Source: Chaetorhynchus papuensis (taxonomy: Eukaryota; Chordata; Aves; Passeriformes; Rhipiduridae). Taken from it: a stretch of DNA of 64,000 nucleotides. Below the pieces are notes generated by a model. It saw only the letters and a list, made by a program, of their open reading frames with translations, was not told the DNA's origin and searched no databases. Below are positions 52,376 to 63,998 of the stretch, one piece after another. The first letter of the stretch is position 1. Each line of letters opens with the position of its first letter. The position numbers were made by a program, and so were the translations under genes. The stretch is from assembly GCA_013396525.1 (NCBI GenBank), contig VWYX01000873.1:291580-355579 (forward strand), read 5' to 3'.

Positions 52376-55300
52376 ACATCAACCACCCTCAAGGAAAAGC
52401 TAGCACTGGGTCTGGGTATGAGCTCCCATCTACTAGAACCCTGCTTTAGCAGTAAATGCCGGAGCCTGGGGTGGGACCTGGGGCCATGCCTCCACTGGTG
52501 AGCCCACAAGGCCAGGACGCCTGCTTGAGCCTTGCAATTCTGGGAGAAAACTGGGAGAATGCTTCCTGGCATGCTCTGACCTGGGCCTTCTAGCATTCTC
52601 CCAAACAATTCTCAGGCATGGTGCCAGTTAGGATAGGCCAAGGACCATTCCCAGCAGGCAGTCTTAATGCAGCTATCCTGCTTTGAGACACAGAGTTCAA
52701 CGGTACAAGACTGGACCAGATCATGCCAGTTGGCCACAGGGCCACAGAGTAAAGCCTGGCACTGTTTTGTTTACTACACTTGTAGCTTAAGTCTCTTGCT
52801 TAACAATACAGGGCATTAACCACTGATCAGCTCTAACAACACAGATAAACTTTGGCGTCCATGCCTTCTCCTCTGTGACCTACATATTAAATAGCACACA
52901 GCCTACTCATGTATACCTACATTAAGCTCGTCCGTTTTTCCCACAACAACAAGGACGCTATTTAAGAATCAGGTTTGTGAGTCCAAAAATCTTTTATAAC
53001 CTTCTGTTACTGCCCCTTCATACAAAATGGAAGGGGCTTCTTTAGCCACCTAGTGATGAGGTTAACAGCAAGGCTCCCTGAGGTGATGCATTCAAAGCAG
53101 TTGCCAGATAAGACAGAAAATCCCATGGGACCAGAGACTTTGCTGTGTAGCTGAAACCCACCCACCTGGCTGAGATAAGAATTTGCATTTTATTGAGTTC
53201 TTATCAGGAGTCTGCCGCCAAGGCCCTCCACCAGCAACACACACACTTTGAATATCAGGAAATTCTTCTCATTGTCAGCTTCCTCAGCATCCAAAATAAT
53301 CCCTGAATGCAACCTTTTATGTTTTCCCCTCTTTCCTGACAAGTATTTCCCTCATGTATCCCATGACAGGTTGTTCCAAATTACCCAAACCGTGCTAGGA
53401 TGCCAGAAGCATGAGCAGGCAAAACTTTCAAGACAAAGGTGTTATTGCTAATGTGATTTACTGTAGATAAAAAAAGGTGTAAGAGGATATGGATGATGTT
53501 GTTAGGTTTTTTTTAAAATCTAAACCCATTCTGTCATGTACAAAGGTAGTAAATGTCTGGCAGACATCCAATAAAATGAGACTCATGGGTTTAAAGCTGT
53601 TTCTTAGTAAATTGCTCAGATCCCAAAGATAAACATCATCCCTTGGTGGCAAGCTCAGCAGTCAGGGCCAGTGGAGCAAAGGACTGCAGCAACCTCTCTG
53701 TAAAAGAGGTGCTCTCAGGGAAGGGGCAAGCATTGTGCCTCTCAGGGATCAGCATTTGCTCATTCTGACACCCTGGGCCAAGACACGTCAGCAGAAAGGA
53801 TGTGGGTTTGGCACACTGGCAGCAGCTCTGGTTCACAACTAAACCAGCACCCTGATTTGTGCAAGGCAAACTCCTGGTCCAATCACATCAAGTTTCACAC
53901 CCAAAACATACCGTCAAACAGTTCCTAATATATGCTTGAGACAGGAGCCCTGGAAGTGTTGGTCCTATCACTTAGCTAGTGGCAACTTAACAACTGACAA
54001 ATCCACAGGGAATATATAATCAGCACTCTGCCTATCAGATCGTTTGCTCCTTCTTTTTTTAACTGAAAGTGTATTCCTGAGCCAAATAAATTACGATTAG
54101 TCTAGAAAGATTTGTAAGGACTAAACAACTGCACTTGTTAAAAAAAAAAAAAGTGTCCTCATTTTAGATAACCAAAGTGGTTTGGGAACCAACAAATTAA
54201 CCTGTTGGTACAAGAACTGACCACAGCAAAACCAGAAGTACAAAATGAACGTCAGGTTGAGAATGGTCTCAAAATTTACTCCATGAGTCATGAGACATCA
54301 GATCAATTGCAACAAGGTATTACTTCTATGGCTGATATGCTTCCATAAAAATAATTTCAGCAATGGGAGCAGCAGTGAGAATGACCCAGTATCCTCACAT
54401 GAACCTAAATGTTCCTGTAACTCAGTTCCACAGTCCCATCATCTCAGTAACCATACTCACCTTTAAATAATCAGGGTTTAGAAATGTATTGCCCACTCTG
54501 CAACTCAAAGATACGTGACATAAAATTGTCACTATTTCCAGAACTGTAGGAAGTGACATTGCCAGCCAGTTTGTAACAAGTTCTTGTGCTGGTAACACTG
54601 GGTGAAAGGGCAGACAGGCCTAAGACATAAGCCTCACAATGCCAGAACAGTCAATATCTGTCTTTCTGTCCCTGGGTTTGAAGGGGCCTATCAGAGCAAC
54701 ATTCAGCTTTGGGCAATCAGTGTCTCATGGCCTGACATATGGCATTCAGCTGTGTAAGCAAGGAGGAAGACTCATTAGGAAGAGTGAAAGAACTGTTTTC
54801 TCATCACAGAGCTGTTTTCTCTTACTCTGCTCTTGAGATCTGCAGTTCAAAGGGAGCCAAGGTCTCTTCAGATGAGTGGAATCTACAGAAGGTGAAGGTG
54901 ATATGCAGAAGTCAGGTGTTTTAACCAGACAGCCACCCTAAGGTTCTGTCCCAGTACAGATCCACTGCAGTTCTCTATGTTTGCTACAGCTCATTTCAAT
55001 CACACCTGTGGAGGTAGTGTGAAAGCTTTAATCACACCTGACTGGGTAATTAAGCAGGACTCTTCATCTGCAGTAATATTTAAATCCAAGATTTTGGTCA
55101 GATCTCAGGCATGCTGTGGGTGCAATTCCCAGTCCAAGCCTCAATCTGTGATACAGAAGGGAAAAGCAGTCAAAGGTAGTGTTCAGTCTGGATGAGATGG
55201 CTTTGCATGAACTGCGTTGCTCCACAAGTCTTTGTAGCTGATTGAGAAACGACGTGGTTGCTTATTTTAAATCTTTTTTTGTCTCTAGCTGTACTCACTC

Positions 55301-56167
55301 CTGGTACCAGGCCAAGCTGCCATTTGCACAGGAGTTCCAAGCATCATCAAAATCAAAAGATACATCACCATTTACATCCTAAACCACACTACAACTGTGC
55401 AAGGCCTTTACCATTGTAGGCTGAAAATCCATTTGGGGAGACAAAAACAGAAAAGGGATTCTACAACTGGAAAGAAGAAATTCACACAGTCCCTTTATAT
55501 TTTCTTGCAAGTGCCTGAAGCAAGCAATAGGCAGACAACAGAAATAAGTAATTTCTTGAAAGCTTCATCTGTCACAGACTCATCTGGGTGCCCAAAGGCA
55601 GACACTGCACTTGGGAGATTCTGCTTTTTCAAGTCTCAGATACCCTCTGTGTCGGATGCCTCTGGGACTGCCAGGATGTGCACATTGGAAAGCTGGCCTG
55701 CAAACACATCCCTCTCTTCCCCTTAGGAGGGTTCAGTGTTGCACTTCCAGGGTACCCCCAGAAGTCTGAATACTAGACTGCTCCCGTAAATGCTTTATGC
55801 CAACACCTAGTCACAGTCGCTGGTATGAGCAATGAGTTGTCCCCAAATGCAGGTACAAACTCAGACAAACCTTTCTCAAGGCTCTCCTGCGACAGTAATA
55901 CTCTGTATACTCTACAAAACCTGTGAAGTAATCCACTCCCTCACTTGGTACTGCTAATGTCTTGCACCTGGTGTTTTGGGCACTAGAATTCAGGACACAC
56001 ATTAGAGAATCCAGATAACAGCACAGTAATTACAGAAGTAAAATTAAATAGTTTTTGAGAAAGAAAAGTTAAACAATTTGACAATATAGCATAATCTGAA
56101 GCAAAATATGAAAACATTCTTGAAATATTTAAGGGATTGATGCAAAGAGACAAAGAGTACTGCAAAA

Positions 56168-56325
56168 AAGATTAGACATTATGTTAGGCATTAAGAAGAC
56201 CTTTCTAATGCTAACAACATCTAAACACCAGGGTAAACCATCAGAAATGAAGATCTTTTCATATCAGAACAGGATGGGATGGTTTGTCAAGATTCTCTCC
56301 AAGGTTATGTTTCATGATTCTATGA
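56168..56325 (+). mobile_element. Probable CR1 LINE 3' fragment
   Basis: The right end reads 'catgattctatgat', the CR1 terminal octamer pattern, preceded by 'aggatgggatggtttg' and 'tctctccaaggttatg', which resemble the region just before the octamers. The left end 'gacattatgttaggcatt' resembles the start of the CR1 tail. The copy is more diverged than the others, so family membership is likely but not certain. The left boundary is a guess. Confidence 0.62.
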
Positions 56326-58079
56326 TACAATGTAAAATTGAAGAATCACATTTCCCACCCCTACAAACCAGTACTCCTGCCTAGGGCAGAAATACTGTGT
56401 GACCTGGGGAGTGGAAAATTATCAAAGCTTTTAAACTTTTTTGCTTCCTGTATTTAGGGACAAACAAGTTCTCATAATGGGTATCAGTCTGCTTCCTGCA
56501 AACATCAGCCAAAAATGTTGTAAAATCAAACATGCATTCAGCTATAGACCAAGCAACTCTAATATTCTGCTCTCTGTGATGCTGGGTTCACTTTTTGATC
56601 CCCATGCCCTTTCCTACCAGAGCCCAGGGTCTCTGTCCCTCCCTTCCCTCAGCTCCCAGAGTGCTATCGCAAGGGAGTTTTGTTGCAGAGGCACCAGCAG
56701 GGCTCTGGGAAAGCCCAGGGAAGCCAAGCAACCCCTCCTCCCTCAGAGATCATGGCACACATTCAAACAACAACTGGCATGCCTGAAATGAGAGGGAGGG
56801 ACAAACGGCAAAAGGGCTGATTGATCACAGCACAGCAACCAAGAGGAGGGAGAGATGCAGAGCCAGAACGAGGTCAGACACCTCATTCCAAAGGATGTAA
56901 CAAGACCAAAGTAGGTCTGAGATAAAGGGTAACAGGGGTCAGATGAACACCAAGCTGGAATGAGTTAAGGGAAGCAAAGAGAAAGAAGTTTTAATTCTCA
57001 CCTGTATGGCAGTAAACTGGTGAAACTACAGAGGGGATTTATTGATATTTTCTCACCATGGAAATTCTGTGAGAGTGCAAAAAGAATAAACACCTTCATT
57101 CATATAAAAAAACCTGCTGTACTCCTACATAACTCTGATTTGTAAAGCCTCACTACAAAAGGCATGGGCTCAGCACACTATTTTCAAAGCGACACACTAA
57201 GCTCATACATCTCAGAACAGGAGAGAACCTGGGTAACCTGGATCCTCCAGCCCTGATCATAGACCTGTGGCTGTAAACTGGGCTCTCCAGACCATAGGCT
57301 CAGAAGAATAAATATTTTCATAGCTTTCTCTTCGCTTTGTTTTGCTTTTCAGTTTTTCGCCTTTGCTTCATTTTTCTACAACCAGACTATTTTCTTCACT
57401 TTCTTTCTTTGTATCCAGGGCAAAAGAACCTTTTAGTCTATTTGCATTTCAGCCTTTAGCAGCTGATTTTGCACTACACTTGGTCTAAATAGAAAACTCT
57501 ATGAGCAGAATTGCCAACCCCAAATTCAAGAGTCATAATAAAATCCCCTAAAAGCTCAGGAGCATTTTTATTTTGCTCATGTTCTATCTTCAATTCATGT
57601 TTTACAACCAGAAGGGCTACAAATATGTCATTTAAAATGAAAGCTGTGATATTCCTCAATTTACATACATCCGGAACCAGGCTTTTAAAAAAAAAAGCTT
57701 CATGACTTTAAAACTAAAAGAAGAACATCTTGATCATTTGCAGTCCTAACAACTGGCTACAGGTGACCAACTGACCCAAAATAACAGAACAGCAAAGCCA
57801 ATTTAGATCACTTCCAAACAATTTCCTTTCCCATCTCCTTCCTCTCCCCCAATGTTCTTTAAGCTGTCTCGTAATAAAGGAGCAACATTACCCAAACCAT
57901 ATGGTTCACCTTCCAGAATCAGCATTTATCTGTATCTACTGAGGGTGAACAGGCAGAGAACAGGGTAGGACAGGAAACCACAGCTCACAGCTGAGACAAA
58001 TGGTCTGTTTGCTACTCTATTAGAGCACCAGAGCCTCATCTTGGATGCAAACAAGATTGTGAAATAGAAAGGGAACGAG

Positions 58080-58096
58080 AAAAAAAAAAAAAAAAG
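58080..58096. repeat. Poly(A) tract, 17 nt
   Basis: A run of 17 A residues lies in intron 1, with no recognisable retroelement attached. Confidence 0.92.
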
Positions 58097-59032
58097 CCTG
58101 TGATGCTTATCATGTTTCAAGATGGGTGGAGTGCAAAATCCAGAGATAGATCAATTACAACTACAAAGCAAGCAAGAAAGGGGAGCAAAACATAAATATT
58201 TTGAGTCTGTAGGATGTGGGCTAATTTATCTGATGGCACGTGTCCTAATGTAACATTTATACAATTGATAGGATTGAAGACGACTTCTAGTTTTCATGCA
58301 AAAATAAAGGAATGCATGATACTAAAACCTAAAAACAGTACTGGTACAATTACTTATCCAATTTGATACCTATCTGGTAAGAACAATTCACCTTTCCTAC
58401 TGTTGTCACGCCTGCACAGGACAAACAGCAATTGTTCAAGCTAAAAGTACATCCTGTCATTCTGACATTGAAATTTACAAGCTGGTGGTTTGTCTTTGGA
58501 TAGATGAAAGAGACATATTTATATACAATGTAGAGAACATTTTGGCTTTATAGATTTGCAATTATCTAAACTGTGGGAGCTGCATGTGTAGGTTTGAACT
58601 GAGTGTTCAGTGAAATAAAAGAATGGGGGGGAAAAAAGCGATGCAACAAAATACCTACCACTGCAATCCAGTGTATTGGATAACTACTGCTCCAACACTT
58701 CCACATGTAATTCATACGATTATATCTACAAACTGGTAAAAAAAAACTTTTAAAAACTGACAGCTAACTGCTGTGTATTCACTATTCAATCTATTTTTAG
58801 AATGATGGTCAATGAGTATGTCTGAAATTGCTCAGGGCTCCTGTGTCTCCTTATTGAGAGCTGGTCTTTAGTCACTGAAATATTAGTGTTAGATTTGACT
58901 GGGTTTCTGTGGAATGACCATGCAGCAGTCAAACACACCACAACCTTTCTTTTCTCAACAAACTGTGCATGACTTCTCCATACCAATTGACACTACAAGC
59001 AAGAAGAGCTACCTAGCAGCTGGGTAAGCCGG

Positions 59033-59081
59033 GGGGCTGCACCCTGCAGACACTGCACCTCAGTAGTGCACTGGCAGCCCC
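59033..59081. repeat. Short inverted repeat
   Basis: The ends 'ggggctgc' and 'gcagcccc' are perfect 8-bp complements about 30 bp apart. An inner 5-bp pair ('tgcac' and 'gtgca') surrounds a 7-base loop. The arms between the two stems are unequal (13 versus 3 bases), so a clean microRNA-type hairpin is unlikely. Confidence 0.5.
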
Positions 59082-59978
59082 ACATTCCTGCACAAGACTG
59101 CATGCCACCAGACAGATACTGGCATTTACCCAACTGGTCACTCTAACTAAATTATCACCTGGTTTGATTCTGTCACACAAAAAAGAAATATTTACAGAAT
59201 TACATAAGACAATATAAACATTTCTGTATATGCTGCAGAGTTTAAAAGAGGCCAAAGAATTAATTGAATCCTAAAGTCTGGAGACTGAAAATCCTTATGG
59301 TTTATGATCACACCAGAAACTTACAACAGAATCATCTGCCTTTATGTCTTTGAAGTTTATCTTACTCCTGAAACTTTTACTAAAGTTCCATTAGGTTCTG
59401 ACAATTTTCCACTTCGCTTCTTCTGTGATCAGTAGTCCTTTAATGATGTTAGCAGCGGTACATTTCCATCTGCTCCATGCAGTTCTCCCTGCTGCTTAAA
59501 AAATTTGGCTGTGTAACGAACCTTTACTAGTACAGTTAGTAACACAGCTGCATAACTGCAATATTGTCTATTAATACTCCTGAGCTACACAGCATTTCTT
59601 CAAGGATGATTCCATAATTTCCAATAATAGCATCCCTGCCTAACAAAGTAGCAAATAAGACAGGACACAATATGGCACGTGTATATTCATAACTAAATCA
59701 TTAACTTCAGGTCATCAGCTGTGAGCTGGAAGAAAAGAGTTTTCCCCTCTCCTTCCTTATTTTGAGGAAATATCTAGGACAAGTAGGACTACTGAAATGA
59801 TGGCATACATATAGTATCCTATCTGTATTATATTACAATTTAACGTAAAATCCAGACTCTGTTTTAAAAAACAGCTATAACCCTTGGAATTGATCATCTC
59901 ACCTTGTAAGATGTGGAACAAACTACAGGGTTTCATTCTCTCCATAGTTATGATACATTATACTATAATAGATAATAC

Positions 59979-60020
59979 ACATATAATATATATACAATAT
60001 ATATACACACACATACAATA
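59979..60020. repeat. AT/AC dinucleotide-rich tract
   Basis: This is an imperfect mixture of 'atatat' and 'acacac' runs in AT-rich intron, a probable degenerate microsatellite. Confidence 0.8.
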
Positions 60021-60612
60021 CAAGTATCAACAGGAGTACCAGAAACTAAACAGGAGCAAAACTGACTAGAAACGCCTTCTCATGTCCAAAATTAAATGGA
60101 ATAAAATTATTACAAATCACATACAAAGTGAAAAACAATGGGACATCTAAGTTAAATTTGCAGATATAACTCCATTTGTCAAAATTACTTTAGGTATAAA
60201 ACATAACCAATTCTAGAGACTAAATCTTATTTAAATAAGTAAACATCTGTAGCATTTTCATTAAATGAGTTCAAAACTCACAGCAAAATATTCTTAAAAG
60301 TGACTCACACAATTTTTACTGTTAGAAAATAGAACTCCATGTTCTATAACTTTAATTATACTCACTTTATTAATTTATGAAAGCAAAATATGGACCAGAA
60401 TCTTTTACGCGAAACAAATAAGGACTGCATCCTCAAGCTAATAATGAACTTATTTTCCCCTGCAGTTTAGTGGGAAAACGTTTCTAAGCACAGAAAAAGA
60501 AAAGAAAAAGGAAAACTTTCCTAAAATATGATCACATATTCATCTCCTAAAACAGATTTAAATATTGTAAGTAAATTGAAGTTACTTTGATTTATTTGCA
60601 AATGCATAGTAC

Positions 60613-60648
60613 TAAATACTTACAAGATTCTAAATACTTAAGAGATTC
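60613..60648. repeat. Tandem duplication, 2 x 18 bp
   Basis: Two adjacent copies of the pattern 'taaatacttanragattc' differ at about two bases. Confidence 0.88.
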
Positions 60649-61225
60649 TTTTACACTACCAGGGAACACAGGAAGCTGCTGCTAGCAAGCAACTTCAGTG
60701 CTGTGAATAAACCCATAGAATTCAGCTGTTTGTTTTTTGAAACATTGTTTATTGAGAACACTTAATGAGTACTAGGGCTTCAATAGCAAATATTTAACCA
60801 AGAGCACAGATTCCCTCACATAAGCACAACTGTCCCAGCCTACTCAGATGAAACTCATTATGGTGATAGAAAGATATGAGATTTAGCCTTCCTTTATTTA
60901 ACCCAAGCTACTGAAGTTTCTTAAGCAAAGGAACCCATACCCCACATCTCTCTCAACAGGAACAAGTTTCCAGAAGATCTGGGTACTGCAGTTCTCCTGC
61001 ACGGAACTGCAGTCTTTCAGTGCAGCCAAAATTACTTCTGGATCATATGGAGTACGAACCATTTCAGTACAATTCACATTACGGAAAAAACAACTAACCT
61101 TGCCCAATCACACTGGAGTGTTAACCTGGTGCGTTACTCCAGGCAGTATAATAGTGTACGTTTATTTTGCACTGGGTAAGTGCTGCTCACACAGAATATG
61201 AGCTGGGGAGACAGAGACCCATAGA

Positions 61226-61265
61226 GCAGGAGGGGTGGTTCCTGTGCAGGAGGGGTGGTTCCTGG
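61226..61265. repeat. Tandem duplication, 2 x 20 bp
   Basis: Two adjacent 20-bp copies of 'gcaggaggggtggttcct' plus two bases are identical except for the last base. The unit is rich in G and contains 'ggaggggtgg'. Confidence 0.93.
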
Positions 61266-62751
61266 GCAGCGATGCCAGCACGCTCAGGAGAGCCAACAAA
61301 CGGGAGTTATGTGGCCTGCATTTGTGAGGCCAAGCAGAGTTGAGAATACAGAGACCCAGGGCTACAGCAGTACTTTCATTAGTGTCATAAGGCAAAACTT
61401 TTGGCCTATAACTGCATCGAATCCCACTGATTATACAGATGATATTATCCTTGCAGGTTGTGTCAGCTGTCCAATGTGGGAGGCGGGGCAGAATCCATTC
61501 TTGTGGGCTGTCTTGCTAGAAGGATTAATTTATGGCCATCCGCATAATTTATGCAGGAAATATTTTATACTCCAAATTTTATTTTAAAAAAATTTCATCC
61601 CACTACTGCTCCTTTTACCCTCACACACTGCAGCAGATCCTCATTATCCTTTCTTTGGGGCTAACACCATTCAGCTATCTAAATGCAGTTGTACAGAGAT
61701 TCAGTCCATAAGATGTAGGTCAATGACTGAAGAAACGGACATTATTCAGGACAGCACATGAATATTTGGCATGTGCATGAAGTTAAGCCTGTGTATGAAT
61801 GCTGCTCTAAACTAAGGCCCAGAGATAAGAAAGATCCTATCCCTCAGTGCTTTATTCAAACATAATTAACAAAACACAAATTCCGTAGGGGGGTAAAGCT
61901 GCACTTCCAGAACCAACCCGCAAGATTATACTATAGCCACTCTACACCCGGTAACAAAGTGCCTCGGAAGGACTCTTGACTGCCAGCAGTGCCAGCCAAG
62001 ACCTCAGCGAGTGCACTCCGTCAGGATCTTCCCCTGCCATTACCTAGGGCATATTACTCACTACTGCTCTGATGAAAACTGCCAAGTTAATGAATACAAA
62101 TAAATAAAAGACCTGTTTTGGTTTTTTAATATATGAAAATCACATTTAGCTGACACTGTGAATACATTTAGCTGTAAGAACCGAAATTAAAAATATACGT
62201 AGCTTGAATCTACATTCTAGCCTGCAGCTAACAAAATCTCAAATTCAGTACTTAGGACAGAGGAGTTTTCTGAGGGATTTTTGCTTTGTTTTGTCTGTAG
62301 GGTGGGGCACTTCTACAACTTACAGCTTTTATAAGAACCTCCTCGAACTGAGACAGAACCACAGTTCTAAATTAAGCTAACTGGCACTTCAGTTGGAAAA
62401 CTCAAATTAAAGGTTCTGAGTTCAGCTACTGGAGAGAGAAGAGGAGGGTTGAAGTAGAAACTAGTTCATAAAGCAACCACATCCTTGTCATTTATCTTTT
62501 ATGCTAGACAGCTTGCCACTTGGGTGAATCTGAAAAACACTGAAGACAAACTGATTTTAAAAAACAAACAAACAAAAATCTTGCCAGAAGGACAGGTCAA
62601 AAGGGACCCAGGGTCTAAGCCCATTTAGATGAAACCAGAGTTTAGTCTTTATCTAGGAAAACACCAGAAAGAATTTCTGCCCTGACCAATCTTTTAGAAA
62701 TCTCTGCAGAGACTTCCTTTGCTTTGATTCTCGATCTCTGTGTGATCACTA

Positions 62752-62779
62752 GTTTCTTCTTCTTCTTTTTTTTTTTTTT
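62752..62779. repeat. (TTC)n plus poly(T) tract
   Basis: A few TTC triplets run into 14 T residues, about 660 bp downstream of exon 1 in the transcribed direction. It is a simple polypyrimidine tract with no obvious retroelement. Confidence 0.88.
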
Positions 62780-63436
62780 ACGATATATCTGTTATCTAGT
62801 AACTTTTACTGCAGGCTCCTCTAGTTATTTGCAGGAGTGTGGTGGTACACAGATGAATTCCACATTTAGAGCCTACATAGGAAAATGGAAATATCCAGAT
62901 GGATTTTCTTCTTCTGAACTAGCCCGTGGATAATTTCAGAGGCAGGTATAATTGTTTCCACATGCACGGACACACCCAGCACAATCACAAATTTATGTTT
63001 ACCATTAAACAAAGATACATGTACAATATTTATTTATAAATAACTGGCAGTAATGACAGATTTTCCAAGTGGGTGTAAAAGCAACTTCTAAACAACAACA
63101 ACAACCAAAGAGCAGATCCATTCCTGGGTCCGTTCCTGCCACCCCGTGGGGCCGGGAACGCTGCGGGGCCGACGCTGCCCGCGCTCCGCGCCGGGGGCGA
63201 GAGAACCGCGGCTGTGCCGGCCCCGCGCTGCCAGGCGGCCCCTCGCTCGTCCCCCGCCCCCACGGCCTCTCGAACAGAAACTCCCTCTCGGCGGTGCGGA
63301 CCCGGGCACGGGCACTTCCACAAGTTGTGCCCCGCCGCCCTCGCGGCCCCCGGCCCGCCGGGAGGAACCGCTCCGCGCCGTCCGCCCGGCCCCGCGATGC
63401 CCCGAGGGCGCTCCCCAGCCCCGCGGTGCTACTCAC

Positions 63437-63592
63437 CGACTGCAGGAAGCGCAGGGTCCCCACATAGTCGCGCTCAGTGCTGAGGATCTCGTTGAGGACG
63501 CAAAGGCGGAGGCGCAGCTGGCGGTCGGTGTCCTTGGGGCAGCCGGCGGGCTCGGCGGCGCTGGGGGCGCCGGGCGGCGGCGGCGGCTCCAT
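63437..63592 (-). CDS. PREX1: PREX1 exon 1, coding part
   Basis: This is the first coding exon of the PIP3-dependent Rac exchange factor 1, a cytosolic protein recruited to membranes by PIP3 and Gbetagamma. It encodes 52 residues. MEPPPPPGAPSAAEPAG is a variable low-complexity tail, and RQLRLRLCVLNEILSTERD followed by YVGTLRFLQS is the start of the DH domain, almost identical to mammalian PREX1. Glu35 here corresponds to human Glu56, a Rac-contacting residue used in GEF-dead mutants. The N-terminal tail is about 21 residues shorter than in human. The start is well supported: the ATG sits in a perfect GCCACCATGG context. The exon ends at a consensus donor, TCG|GTGAGT, phase 0. The same open frame continues past this donor to 63005, but that part is intron. 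PREX2 is a worse match here (CVLSELQKTERD, LEFLVS). Confidence 0.97.
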
Positions 63593-63630
63593 GGTGGCGA
63601 CGCGGGCCGGGCGCTCCGCTCCCCGCTCCC

Positions 63631-63645
63631 TCAGGAGCCCCCCAT
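63631..63645 (-). other. Five-codon upstream ORF in PREX1 leader
   Basis: On the minus strand an ATG at 63645 in strong context (GCCATGG, with G at -3 and +4) opens a frame that encodes only Met-Gly-Gly-Ser and then stops at 63631. It begins 53 nt upstream of the PREX1 start codon and its stop leaves 38 nt before it. If the transcription start lies further upstream, ribosomes would meet this AUG first, and it could lower translation of PREX1. It is the 3' end of a longer open frame that starts at 63984, which would be used only if the leader is that long. Confidence 0.5.
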
Positions 63646-63963
63646 GGCCCCCTCGGCCCTGCCTCGCCCGCGGGTAGAGGCGTTACAGAAGCCGGGCGGT
63701 GAGCGAAGCCCGGCTGCGGGACATGCCGGGCTAACGGCGCGGCACCGCCGAACAGAGCGCGAAGGGAAGTCCCGGTGGCAGGGAGGGGGAGCGAGGGGAA
63801 GGAGGGACGGGGCGGGCACAGGCGGCGGAGCCCGACCCCGGGGCCTATCCAGGCCGGCGGAAGGCAGCGGGGCGGGCCGAGAGCGACGGGCGTGCGGCCT
63901 CCTCAGCTCCTCGTCCCGCACACCCTCACAGCCGCGTGTTCTGGTCGCGCGCAGCCCCTCTCT

Positions 63964-63998
63964 CACACCCACACCCACACCCACACAGACAGACAGAC
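63964..63998. repeat. (CACACC)n / (GACA)n simple repeat
   Basis: Three 'acaccc' units are followed by 'acac' and three 'agac' units at the right edge of the window, just outside the CpG island. The repeat may continue beyond the window. Confidence 0.9.

Larger units (their letters stand above)
7876..63436 (-). other. PREX1: PREX1 intron 1 (55.6 kb)
   Basis: This very long first intron fills most of the window. It runs from the exon 1 donor GTGAGT (63436 downward) to the exon 2 acceptor AG (7877-7876). A long first intron is typical of PREX1. Apart from the repeats and GC-rich blocks listed separately, I see no supported gene in it. The ORFs are at most about 160 codons, overlap one another on both strands, lack recognisable domains and show no sign of splicing. 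No tRNA, rRNA or known small RNA was recognised. Enhancers, lncRNA exons or alternative PREX1 first exons could be present but cannot be called by eye. Confidence 0.9.
63120..63960 (-). promoter_or_regulatory. PREX1: CpG island / PREX1 promoter region
   Basis: GC content and CpG frequency rise abruptly at about 63120 and stay high to about 63960. The island covers the start of intron 1, exon 1 and the sequence upstream of the start codon, the usual arrangement for a CpG-island promoter of a broadly expressed gene. GC boxes of the form 'ggggcggg' occur at 63809-63816 and 63869-63876. I saw no TATA box at a sensible place, consistent with dispersed initiation. The exact transcription start cannot be read from the sequence, so the length of the 5' leader is unknown. 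Confidence 0.85.

Noticed and set aside
53251..53285. Possible start of a CR1 tail ('tatcaggaaattcttctc')
   Set aside because: Only about 18 bp resemble CR1, and neither the following tail nor the terminal octamers are present.
63005..63436. Continuation of the exon 1 frame to a 195-residue ORF
   Set aside because: The frame crosses a consensus donor at 63436 and becomes an arginine/glycine/proline-rich reading of GC-rich intron. PREX1 homology stops exactly at the donor and resumes at exon 2.
63069..63467. 132-codon plus-strand ORF and other ORFs in the CpG island
   Set aside because: Stop codons are rare in GC-rich DNA, and the predicted proteins are compositionally biased and antisense to PREX1 exon 1. 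No domain or start context supports them.
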